Positions 1 to 5,042 of a stretch of DNA of 5,042 nt are shown here, piece by piece; within the stretch, counting starts at the first letter, position 1; each line of letters begins with the position of its first letter. The position numbers and the translations under genes are program-made. Origin of the DNA: an uncultured Campylobacter sp. (lineage in GTDB: Bacteria; Campylobacterota; Campylobacteria; Campylobacterales; Campylobacteraceae); the NCBI GenBank assembly GCA_937875715.1, contig CALEHZ010000132.1, forward strand, positions 1 to 5,042, written 5' to 3'. Below the pieces are notes generated by a model. It worked only from the letters and a program-made list of their open reading frames with translations. It searched no databases and had not been told where the DNA came from.

Positions 1-652
1 GTATGTTTTTATGTTTGTCCCTAATGAAAATATGCTTTTTTGTGCGCTTGAAAATGATAGAAATATTTATCAATTTGCCTATGAAAAGGGCATTTTTCTA
101 ACCACGCCACTAACCTTGCTAATGTCGCTAAAAACGGTTTATCTATGCTGGCAAAGCCTGAAAGCAGACGCAAACTCAAGAAAAATCTTTGAAAAAGCAG
201 GGGATTTATATGATAAAATCTCAGCTTTTAGCCTTGATTACGACACTTTGGGGCGAAATATCGAAACCTTGCTTTCAAACTACAATAAGGCAAAAAATAA
301 GCTAAGTGATGGCAAAGGCAATATTTTAAAGCGAACGCAGGATTTAAAGCTGCTTGGTGCTAAGGTAACAAAAGAAATAAATAAAGAGTATAATGACGAT
401 GAATACGATAACGCAGATGATTTTGATATCTTAAAGCGTGATGAAAAAGGCGAGATTTTGTTGCCTAAAAAAGTGGAAAATTCAGAGACTGAATTTTCTA
501 AAAATTTAGAAAATTCAGAAAATTCAAACACTTTAGAAAATTCAAAAAATTTAAACTCAGAAAATTCACATTTTAGATTAGAATTTTCTGATTTTTTACT
601 AACAGAAAATTCACAAAATTTTACGCAAGAAAATACAAATAAAAATGCGTAA
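1..652 (+). CDS. rmuC: DNA recombination protein RmuC, C-terminal part (5' end outside window)
   Basis: The reading frame is already open at base 2, so the gene starts upstream and only its last ~216 codons are here. RmuC proteins are predicted nuclease-fold proteins that limit inversions and rearrangements at short repeats; the exact chemistry is not settled. Numbering from the ATG at 11, the family core is clear: VMFVPxE-like start (MFVPNENM), the 'TTPLTLLMSLKTVYLCW' segment at 31-47, LYDKISAF at 67-73 and the closing GKGNILKRTQDLKLLGAK at 101-118. The core ends near residue 123. The remaining ~90 residues are an acidic stretch (128-147) followed by a Glu/Asn/Ser-rich tail with repeated ENS and EFS triplets (156-213), which is not part of the usual family and is encoded by a cluster of GAAAATTC words. 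The stop overlaps the asparaginase start by 8 bases, suggesting co-transcription. Identity of the core is secure; the tail has no assigned role. Confidence 0.9.
   Translation, partial: YVFMFVPNENMLFCALENDRNIYQFAYEKGIFLTTPLTLLMSLKTVYLCWQSLKADANSRKIFEKAGDLYDKISAFSLDYDTLGRNIETLLSNYNKAKNKLSDGKGNILKRTQDLKLLGAKVTKEINKEYNDDEYDNADDFDILKRDEKGEILLPKKVENSETEFSKNLENSENSNTLENSKNLNSENSHFRLEFSDFLLTENSQNFTQENTNKNA
476..621 (+). repeat. RAATTY-rich repeat cluster inside the rmuC 3' end
   Basis: Eight copies of GAAAATTC or its reverse complement GAATTTTC start at 476, 491 (inverted), 509, 518, 536, 560, 581 (inverted) and 605. All start-to-start distances (15, 18, 9, 18, 24, 21, 24) are multiples of three, so each direct copy reads Glu-Asn-Ser and each inverted copy Glu-Phe-Ser in the rmuC frame. 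Counting every RAATTY hexamer gives 11 in about 144 bases. A random sequence at ~35% GC would have well under one (my own rough estimate). The same word builds the repeats at 1168-1233 and 4902-5042. Confidence 0.85.
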
Positions 653-1601
653 AAAAATATGTATTATTAGCACTGGTGGAACGATTTTAGGCTCTTTAAA
701 TGACAATGGCTACACCAGTGCAAAGCTTGATTTTAAGGATGTTTTTAGCACTTTTTTAAGCTCTGAATTTTCTAAAAATATTGATTTTGAAATTTTAAAG
801 CCTTTTAGCGTTGGCTCGCAAGATATGAGCTTTGAAAAGCTACTGCTTTTGATGAAAAACATAAAAGAAAATATTAGCTCAAATGATGCTATTATCATCA
901 CTCACGGCACTGATACTATGGAAGAAAGTGCGTTTTTGGCTTTTTTATTATTTCATAATGCAAAAATTCCTATAATTTTTTGTGCTGCGATGTATCCGCC
1001 AAAACACGTGCTTTTTGATGGAGAGAAAAATCTTAAATTTGCGATTATTTCATCATTTAAAGCTACTGGTGTAAATGTGGCGATGAATAATGCTTTAATC
1101 CCAGCAAATGAAGCAATAAAGCTAAAAAGCGTGGGCGCTGATGCCTTTGTAAGCACTAAAACGCTGGCAGAAAATTTAGAAAATTCAAAAAATTCAAAGC
1201 CAGAAAATTTAGAAAATTCAAAAAATTCAAAGGAAAATGAGCTTAATTTTACTTTGCCAAAATCTTTGGTAAATGTCGTAGTGATCTATGCTGATAGCAC
1301 TTTTATACCTTTTTTTAAGCCTGAATTTTTTGAACATATAAAAGGCGTGGTTTTGGCTGGAATGGGCGCAGGTACGCTAAACAAAACTGCACTTGAATTT
1401 TTTGAAAATCTAAAAATTCCAGTAGTTAGATGCTCAAGGTGTGCTTTAAGCTATGTAAGCAAGATTGGTGAAGTAGAGCAAAGCTCGATGATACCAAGCT
1501 ATTCTTTAAATCCGGCAAAGGCAAAAATTCTATTAAGTTTGGCTCTATCGCAAGGCGCAAACAAAGAAAAAATTCAAAAATATTTTGAATTTTTCGCCTA
1601 A
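645..1601 (+). CDS. L-asparaginase (type I/II family), predicted cytoplasmic
   Basis: Hydrolyses L-asparagine to aspartate and ammonia, possibly glutamine too. Both catalytic signatures are present: STGGTI at 9-14 with nucleophile Thr13, and THGTDTMEES at 86-95 with Thr89-Asp90. Tyr23 in GYTS, Ser58-Gln59 in GSQDM and Lys159 fit the other active-site positions of E. coli AnsB by alignment from memory. The C-terminal domain follows (AGMGAGTLNKTALEFF, VVRCSR, LNPAKAKILLSLAL). Length is 318 aa, normal for the family. The protein opens directly on the first beta strand with no signal peptide, unlike secreted asparaginases, so I infer a cytoplasmic location. Residues 176-197 are two copies of ENLENSKNSK(P/E), sitting where AnsB has a Gly-rich segment after the catalytic Lys. 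The ATG overlaps the rmuC stop (8 bases) and no good Shine-Dalgarno is visible, so translation is probably coupled. It could be named ansA or ansB; I leave the symbol open. Confidence 0.92.
   Translation: MRKKICIISTGGTILGSLNDNGYTSAKLDFKDVFSTFLSSEFSKNIDFEILKPFSVGSQDMSFEKLLLLMKNIKENISSNDAIIITHGTDTMEESAFLAFLLFHNAKIPIIFCAAMYPPKHVLFDGEKNLKFAIISSFKATGVNVAMNNALIPANEAIKLKSVGADAFVSTKTLAENLENSKNSKPENLENSKNSKENELNFTLPKSLVNVVVIYADSTFIPFFKPEFFEHIKGVVLAGMGAGTLNKTALEFFENLKIPVVRCSRCALSYVSKIGEVEQSSMIPSYSLNPAKAKILLSLALSQGANKEKIQKYFEFFA
1168..1233 (+). repeat. In-frame 33-bp tandem duplication in the asparaginase gene
   Basis: Two copies with a 33-base period: 1168-1199 and 1201-1232 are identical over 32 bases, and only the last base differs (C at 1200, G at 1233). 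Each copy holds three RAATTY sites (AAATTT, AAATTC, AAATTC) with centres 9 bases apart. The period is 11 codons, giving ENLENSKNSKP then ENLENSKNSKE. The 14-base string AAAAAATTCAAAGC (1187-1200) recurs exactly in the array at 4930-4943. Confidence 0.93.
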
Positions 1602-1626
1602 TTTTAAAGCTATTTTTTACTTTTAA

Positions 1627-1643
1627 TTAGCTAAAATGCAAAA
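1627..1643 (+). promoter_or_regulatory. Probable sigma-70 promoter of cheZ
   Basis: A Campylobacter-style extended -10 element, GC-TAAAAT-G, has its hexamer at 1632-1637. It is preceded by runs of T at 1602-1605, 1613-1618 and 1621-1624, as expected where a periodic T-rich signal replaces a -35 box. Transcription would start near 1644, leaving a leader of about 20 bases that contains the AAGG ribosome site at 1654-1657, seven bases before the ATG. This suggests that cheZ is transcribed separately from the asparaginase gene. The same string TTAGCTAAAA recurs at 2525-2534 before the U32 gene. Confidence 0.5.
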
Positions 1644-1664
1644 ATTTTTTTTCAAGGTTAGAAA

Positions 1665-2405
1665 ATGACACAAGAAGAACTAGACGCTTTGATGGCAGAT
1701 GATAGCGGTGAGCTAGAAGAGCTAGAAGAAGTGCCAGTAGAAGAAGCACCAAAGAGTAACAAGCAAAATACTATTGATGATACTGCTGCGATTTTAGCAG
1801 CTGATGTTGATCTAAATGTTCATAAAGGCGGCGCTGCAAAAGAAGCCAAAGAAAGTGATGATTCAGGGTGGTCGCCACCACCACCAACAAGCGATCACAA
1901 GATGGTTCAGCAGCTCGATGATGTAACACGCGATAGCGAAGAAAAAGCCACACAAGTTTTAGATATGCTTGATGGCATAAACACGCTTTTAATGGATGGC
2001 GAAGAAGGCGCAAATAATGTAAAAGAAGTGCTTAGCTCAAATATTGAAGTATTTGAAAAATTAAGCGCAAAATTCTCACAAATTTCTACTTTTAGTGAGC
2101 AAAAAGAAAAATGCGAACAAGCCTTAAATGATGTAGATGGGATACTTACAAAGTTTCAAGATGGGCAAAATGACATCATGAACATTATGGATATGATGCA
2201 ATATCAAGATATTCACCGCCAAAAAATCGAGCGTGTAATAAATGTAATGAGAGCCTTGGCAAAATACATGAATAGCTTGTTTGCAAGCAATATTGATGAT
2301 AAGAGCAGGGCGCCAAGTGCGGTTCACCTTGATGGTGATAAGACTGAGAATTTGATGAGTGATGATGATATTGAGTCGCTAATCAATTCACTAGGCAAAA
2401 AATAA
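1665..2405 (+). CDS. cheZ: CheZ-type CheY-P phosphatase (chemotaxis)
   Basis: Terminates chemotaxis signalling by dephosphorylating CheY-P in the cytoplasm. The 246-aa protein has an acidic N-terminus, a proline-rich linker (PPPP at 71-74), then a long helical region of about 80-205. The diagnostic motif is MMQYQDIHRQKIERVINVMRAL at 177-198, matching E. coli CheZ QDFQDLTGQVIKR; Asp182 and Gln186 correspond to catalytic Asp143 and Gln147. The C-terminal tail DDDIESLINSLGKK resembles the CheY-binding tail of E. coli CheZ. The N-terminus TQEELDALM resembles the FliM/FliY N-terminal CheY-binding peptide. It is the remote epsilonproteobacterial CheZ type (H. pylori HP0170, C. jejuni Cj0700). The ATG at 1665 is fixed by AAGG seven bases upstream. 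A probable promoter lies just before it, and no clear intrinsic terminator follows. The function call is strong from the motif although overall similarity to enterobacterial CheZ is low. Confidence 0.85.
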   Translation: MTQEELDALMADDSGELEELEEVPVEEAPKSNKQNTIDDTAAILAADVDLNVHKGGAAKEAKESDDSGWSPPPPTSDHKMVQQLDDVTRDSEEKATQVLDMLDGINTLLMDGEEGANNVKEVLSSNIEVFEKLSAKFSQISTFSEQKEKCEQALNDVDGILTKFQDGQNDIMNIMDMMQYQDIHRQKIERVINVMRALAKYMNSLFASNIDDKSRAPSAVHLDGDKTENLMSDDDIESLINSLGKK

Positions 2406-2420
2406 TTTTTATCTTCGTCT

Positions 2421-2520
2421 GGCACGCTATCTGCGGCAAAATCTCACTTCACACTTCGCTTGACGCACCATCAGTGCGCCTGCGCTCGTGTTTGTGAGCT
2501 TTTACCACATCTAGCGCACC
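2421..2520 (-). repeat. GC-rich ~100-base inverted repeat; candidate minus-strand structured RNA or MITE-like element
   Basis: Arms 2421-2447 and 2494-2520 are 27 bases each and align without gaps: 20 Watson-Crick pairs and 7 differences. Four of the seven differences are A/C oppositions on the + strand, which become G-U wobbles if the - strand is transcribed. An inner hairpin, 2462-2468 with 2474-2480 around a 5-base loop, has six pairs plus one more opposition that is also G-U only on the - strand. Short helices (ACAC with GTGT, CGC with GCG) join the two. The element is 55 of 100 bases G/C, against AT-rich flanks. Its function is unknown; it may be a dispersed intergenic repeat rather than an expressed RNA. 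The structure is clear, the meaning is not. Confidence 0.6.
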
Positions 2521-2524
2521 ATAC

Positions 2525-2537
2525 TTAGCTAAAAAAT
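2525..2537 (+). promoter_or_regulatory. Possible promoter for the U32 gene
   Basis: TTAGCTAAAAAAT resembles the putative cheZ promoter (shared TTAGCTAAAA) and would give a -10 like TAAAAA at 2530-2535, 44 bases before the ATG. The T-rich upstream tract typical of Campylobacter promoters is missing, because the GC-rich inverted repeat lies there. This is weak support. Confidence 0.25.
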
Positions 2538-2578
2538 ATTTTTTAAATCATTAGAATTTTTAGAATTTAAAAAAGCTT

Positions 2579-3816
2579 ATGAGAAAACCTGAATTACTAA
2601 GTCCGGCTGGAAATCTAACAAAATTAAAAATCGCCTTGGCATACGGCGCTGATGCTGTGTATGCTAGCGTGGGCAGCTTTTCGCTTCGTGCTAGGTCTGG
2701 CAAGGAATTTGACATGGAAAGTTTTGCACAAGGCATAGAATACACGCACAAAATGGGCAAAAAATTCTACGCTACTGTAAATGGCTTTCCATTTAATGGG
2801 CAAATCGATGGCTTAAAAAGGCATATAAAAGCGGTGGGAGAGCTAAATCCTGATGGCTTTATCATCGCTACACCTGGCGTGATGAGCATAGCAAAAGAAC
2901 TAGCCCCACATGTAGATATCCACCTCTCAACCCAAGCAAATATAATGAATTATTTAGATGCGAAATTCTACTATGATTTGGGTGCTACTCGCATCGTAGC
3001 AGCGCGTGAAATGAGCCTAAAAGATGTAATAAATATAAAAGAAAAAATTCCAGAGCTTGAAATAGAGATTTTTATCCACGGCTCAATGTGCTTTGCTTAC
3101 AGCGGTCGCTGTTTAATCAGCGCTGTTCAAATGGGGCGTAGCTCAAACCGTGGGGCTTGTGCTAACGACTGCCGTTTTAAATACGAACTTTACGCAAAGG
3201 GCGAAAATAACGATACTTTATTTAGACTTGAAGAAGACGAAAGTGGAACGCATATTTTTAACTCAAAAGATTTAAATCTCTCAGCACATATTGCAAAAAT
3301 CATTGAAAGTGGCGCAGTAGATAGCCTAAAAATAGAAGGGCGCACAAAAAGCGAGTATTACGCAGCGTGCACGGCTGGGGCGTATCGCAGAGCTATTGAT
3401 GATGCTGTGGCGGGGTGTTTTGAGCCTGAAATTTACGCTAGCGAGCTAAATACGCTAAAAAATCGTGGTTTTAGCGATGGATATCTCATCTCTCGCCCTT
3501 ATGAAAAAAGCGACTCACAAAACCTTCAAACTAGCATTAGCGAAGGCTCAGCCCAAGTTGATGCTTTTAGCGAAGATGGCAGGTATTTATAGGCAAAATC
3601 TACGAGGTTTTAGCCCCAAGCACTACAAAAATCAATCAAGGCGAAGATGAAATAGGGCGAGTGTTTGAATGTGATGGCAAAAAATTCATTGAATTTTTTA
3701 AGCTAATTAGCCTAAGCGGCAAGGCTTACGAGAGTGTTCATAGTGGCAATGTAAATGAAATTTTGCTGCCAAAAGGTTTGCCGCCGTTTTGCTTTTTGCG
3801 CTCAAAAATGGAATAA
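2579..3816 (+). pseudogene. U32 family (TrhP/YegQ-like) tRNA hydroxylation protein, frameshifted
   Basis: U32 proteins of the TrhP/YegQ type help make 5-hydroxyuridine at tRNA wobble position 34; older annotations call them collagenase-like peptidases. The N-terminal frame (2579-3592, 337 codons) starts KPELLSPAGN and has GADAVYA at 23-29. The family signature HGSMCxxYSGRC...NRGACANDCR follows at 168-199, with Cys171, 178, 194 and 198 as likely Fe-S ligands, then LKIEGRTKSEYY at 250-261 and NRGFSDGYL at 295-303. It stops at 3590-3592, but the usual C-terminal domain continues at once in the -1 frame from about 3586 to a stop at 3814-3816 (GKIYEVLAPS ... LLPKGLPPFCFLRSKME). One missing T in the TTT run at 3586-3588 explains this; the repaired product would be about 412 aa. 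The start at 2579 fits homology but has no Shine-Dalgarno. The gene may be truly inactivated, variable in the population, or a sequencing or assembly error. It is the likely counterpart of C. jejuni Cj0701. Confidence 0.85.
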
Positions 3817-3853
3817 AATTTGCTGTAGAAGCCAAAAAATTCAAGTTAAATTT

Positions 3854-3860
3854 AGGGGAG
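3854..3860 (+). promoter_or_regulatory. Ribosome binding site that fixes the purE start
   Basis: AGGGGAG lies just before the ATG at 3864 and is the strongest Shine-Dalgarno in the window. It supports starting purE at 3864 rather than at the in-frame ATG at 3789, which lies inside the end of the U32 gene and would add 25 residues not found in PurE proteins. Confidence 0.8.
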
Positions 3861-3863
3861 AAT

Positions 3864-4370
3864 ATGAATTTTGTAAGCATAATAATCGGCTCAAAAAGCG
3901 ACTATGAGATAGCAAACGAAGCAGTAAAGGTGCTTGACTCATTTGATGTGCCTTGCGAGCTAATAATTAGCTCAGCTCACAGAAGTCCTGAGCGCACAAA
4001 AGAATATGTAGAAGGCGCTTTAGTGCGTGGTGCGCAGGTATTTATTTGTATGGCTGGAATGGCAGCACACTTAGCAGGTGCGGTGGCAGCTCACACTACA
4101 AAGCCAGTTATCGGTGTGCCTATGCCAGGCAGCGCAGTGGATGGAATAGACGCACTTTATTCAACCGTGCAAATGCCAGCTGGCATTCCAGTAGCCACAG
4201 TAGCAATCGGCAAAGCAGGGGCGAAAAATGCTGCATTTTTGGCGGCTCAAATACTTTCTTTAAATAACGAAACATTAGCAGGCAAACTAAGAGAAGATAG
4301 AATCAAACAAGAAAAAAATCTAATAGAAGATAGCAAAAAAATTGAAGTTTTATTAAAGGAAAAGGCGTGA
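3864..4370 (+). CDS. purE: 5-(carboxyamino)imidazole ribonucleotide mutase / AIR carboxylase PurE
   Basis: Makes CAIR (carboxyaminoimidazole ribonucleotide) in de novo purine synthesis, in the cytoplasm and usually as an octamer. The 168-aa product has the normal length and all key motifs: GSKSD at 9-13 (phosphate binding), SAHRSP at 37-42 with His39 matching the catalytic His45 of E. coli PurE, AGMAAHLAG at 64-72, and YSTVQMPAGIPVATVAIGKAGAKNAA at 99-124. The AHLAG loop fits bacterial class I PurE and not the treponeme/animal class II form, although AGMAA differs from GAGGAA in E. coli. No purK is in view. The gap to the U32 gene is 47 bases with no obvious promoter or terminator, so read-through from upstream is likely. 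The last four bases overlap the GTG start of the next gene. Confidence 0.95.
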   Translation: MNFVSIIIGSKSDYEIANEAVKVLDSFDVPCELIISSAHRSPERTKEYVEGALVRGAQVFICMAGMAAHLAGAVAAHTTKPVIGVPMPGSAVDGIDALYSTVQMPAGIPVATVAIGKAGAKNAAFLAAQILSLNNETLAGKLREDRIKQEKNLIEDSKKIEVLLKEKA

Positions 4371-4891
4371 AAACATACCTTGAAATTGAAGAATTCTGTC
4401 AGCTAGTGCATTTAAACCGCCAAACTGTGGATGAAATGCTAGCCAGAGGGGCACTAAATAGCAAAGAAGAGGGCGGCAAAATCTACATTGAAGCTGATGA
4501 AAATAGCATAATTGCAAGTGGGGCAAAAAGCACAAGTGTGGCAAAAACTGCGCCAAATAACGAAGTAGCCACTCTTGCAGGTGCTAGCTTTGTAGAAAAG
4601 ACTATTGGGACGATTTTAAATCTACACGAAAAAGTATTAGACGCCAAAGACGAGACCTTAGAGGCTCTAAAAGGCGAAAATAAATTTCTTAAAGAAGCGC
4701 TGTATTCGATGCAAGAGCTATATGATGAAGACAGAAAAACAGTAGAAACCCTAAACGCTCAGCTAAAAATCGCCCAAGAAGAAGTAGAGTTTATGAAGCG
4801 AAAATACAAGCTTATGTGGGATAAAACCGTGGCGAATTTCGCAAAAAGCGCTGAAGAAGCCCAAACACAAGAAGAAGACAAAAATAATTAA
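4367..4891 (+). CDS. DUF3972-like protein with HTH-like N-terminus and coiled coil
   Basis: No experimentally known function. The 174-aa protein is probably the counterpart of C. jejuni Cj0703, which lies between purE and glyQ; the DUF3972 assignment is from memory. Residues 4-45 (YLEIEEFCQLVHLNRQTVDEM ... GKIYIEAD) look like a MerR/excisionase-type winged helix: a helix, a turn, a recognition-like helix ending in RG-L, then a short beta hairpin. Residues 46-72 form a low-complexity Ala/Ser linker. Residues 78-150 are a long charged helix with heptad-like Leu/Met spacing, probably a dimeric coiled coil, and the C-terminus is acidic. There is no signal peptide or membrane segment. The GTG start overlaps the purE stop (GTGA) and is preceded by AAAGGA at 4355-4360, so translation is coupled to purE. 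A DNA-binding role is only a structural guess. Confidence 0.8.
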   Translation: MKTYLEIEEFCQLVHLNRQTVDEMLARGALNSKEEGGKIYIEADENSIIASGAKSTSVAKTAPNNEVATLAGASFVEKTIGTILNLHEKVLDAKDETLEALKGENKFLKEALYSMQELYDEDRKTVETLNAQLKIAQEEVEFMKRKYKLMWDKTVANFAKSAEEAQTQEEDKNN

Positions 4892-4901
4892 AAGCCAAAA
4901 A

Positions 4902-5042
4902 TGAATTTTATAAAATTCTAAAAAATTCCAAAAAATTCAAAGCTTGAATTTTATAAAATTCTAAAAAATTCCAAAAAATTCAAAGCTTGAATTTTATAAA
5001 ATTCTAAAAAATTCCAAAAAATTCAAAGCTTGAATTTTATAA
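4902..5042. repeat. 43-bp perfect tandem repeat array with phased RAATTY sites
   Basis: Three identical 43-base units at 4902-4944, 4945-4987 and 4988-5030, then the first 12 bases of a fourth (5031-5042) at the window edge. Each unit opens TGAATTTTATAAAATTC, which contains a perfect 16-base palindrome, then two more AAATTC sites and AAAGCT. The four RAATTY centres in a unit fall at 4.5, 14.5, 24.5 and 34.5, exactly 10 bases apart, so A-tracts and sites lie on one helical face and the DNA should be curved. At each unit junction, AAAATTCAA and TTGAATTTT form a 9-base inverted repeat around AGC. The period is not a multiple of three, so the array is non-coding. It begins 10 bases after the preceding stop. 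Confidence 0.95.

Larger units (their letters stand above)
2406..2578. other. 173-base intergenic region between cheZ and the U32 gene
   Basis: No convincing gene is present. The first part is a GC-rich imperfect inverted repeat (2421-2520). The rest is AT-rich: a promoter-like TTAGCTAAAA at 2525-2534, a perfect 16-base palindrome at 2530-2545 (A6-TA-T6 flanked by T and A), and two copies of TAGAATTT nine bases apart (2552-2559, 2561-2568). There is no Shine-Dalgarno before the U32 start at 2579. Confidence 0.7.

Noticed and set aside
645..700. Signal peptide on the asparaginase
   Set aside because: The protein starts directly with the first beta strand and catalytic TGGTI; there is no h-region or cleavage site before it.
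1771..2327. Minus-strand genes opposite cheZ (1771-2013, 2124-2327)
   Set aside because: They are shadows of a well-supported plus-strand gene, with unusual residue composition and no ribosome site or family resemblance.
2406..2528. Short coding region running on in the cheZ frame after its stop, open to TAG at 2526
   Set aside because: There is no ATG or ribosome site, and the sequence is better explained as an inverted repeat; open frames of this length are common in GC-rich patches.
2421..2544. Intrinsic terminator for cheZ formed by the inverted repeat
   Set aside because: The T run (2539-2544) begins 19 bases after the end of the stem rather than right behind it, so the geometry does not fit.
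3584..3592. Programmed -1 ribosomal frameshift in the U32 gene
   Set aside because: No X-XXY-YYZ slippery heptamer in the right frame and no clear downstream stimulatory hairpin; a one-base deletion is simpler.
3789..3863. Longer purE starting at the ATG at 3789
   Set aside because: The extra residues do not match PurE, the start lies inside the U32 gene, and a strong ribosome site precedes the ATG at 3864.
4902..5042. CRISPR array
   Set aside because: The units are directly adjacent with no variable spacers, and no cas gene is visible.

Overview
The window looks like a piece of a Campylobacter-type chromosome (Campylobacterota). It is AT-rich and every gene lies on the + strand. The block cheZ-like, U32 family protein, purE, DUF3972-type protein matches the order I recall for Campylobacter jejuni Cj0700 to Cj0703, where glyQ comes next. 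The species cannot be fixed from this sequence. The rmuC-asparaginase pair upstream is not part of that conserved block as I remember it.

Layout. Bases 1-652 hold the 3' end of rmuC, with an unusual repeat-filled C-terminal tail. An L-asparaginase gene (645-1601) overlaps it by 8 bases and carries an in-frame 33-base tandem duplication built from the same DNA word. A short gap with a plausible sigma-70 promoter leads to a CheZ-type CheY phosphatase gene (1665-2405). The 173-base gap that follows holds a GC-rich, roughly 100-base inverted repeat (2421-2520) and a 16-base AT palindrome. Next is a U32 family gene of the TrhP/YegQ type (2579-3816), broken by an apparent one-base deletion near 3586. 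Then come purE (3864-4370) and, translationally coupled to it, a DUF3972-like protein with an HTH-like N-terminus and a coiled coil (4367-4891). The window ends in a perfect 43-base tandem repeat array (4902-5042) that runs off the edge.

The most striking feature runs across the genes. The word AAATTC/GAATTT (RAATTY), usually extended to GAAAATTC or AAAAATTC, is piled up in three places: the rmuC tail, the asparaginase insert and the 43-base array. In the coding copies the extended word keeps to one codon frame (spacings in multiples of three). In the non-coding array the sites sit every 10 bases on one helical face. RAATTY is the motif that C. jejuni CtsM methylates and that marks DNA for natural transformation. 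These clusters may therefore be uptake or self-recognition sites that have expanded into genes and intergenic DNA, or a mobile or slippage-driven repeat family. This is inference.

Functionally the genes are mostly housekeeping and mixed: DNA maintenance (RmuC), asparagine catabolism, chemotaxis signal termination (CheZ), tRNA wobble modification (TrhP-like, probably broken here), purine synthesis (PurE) and one uncharacterised protein.
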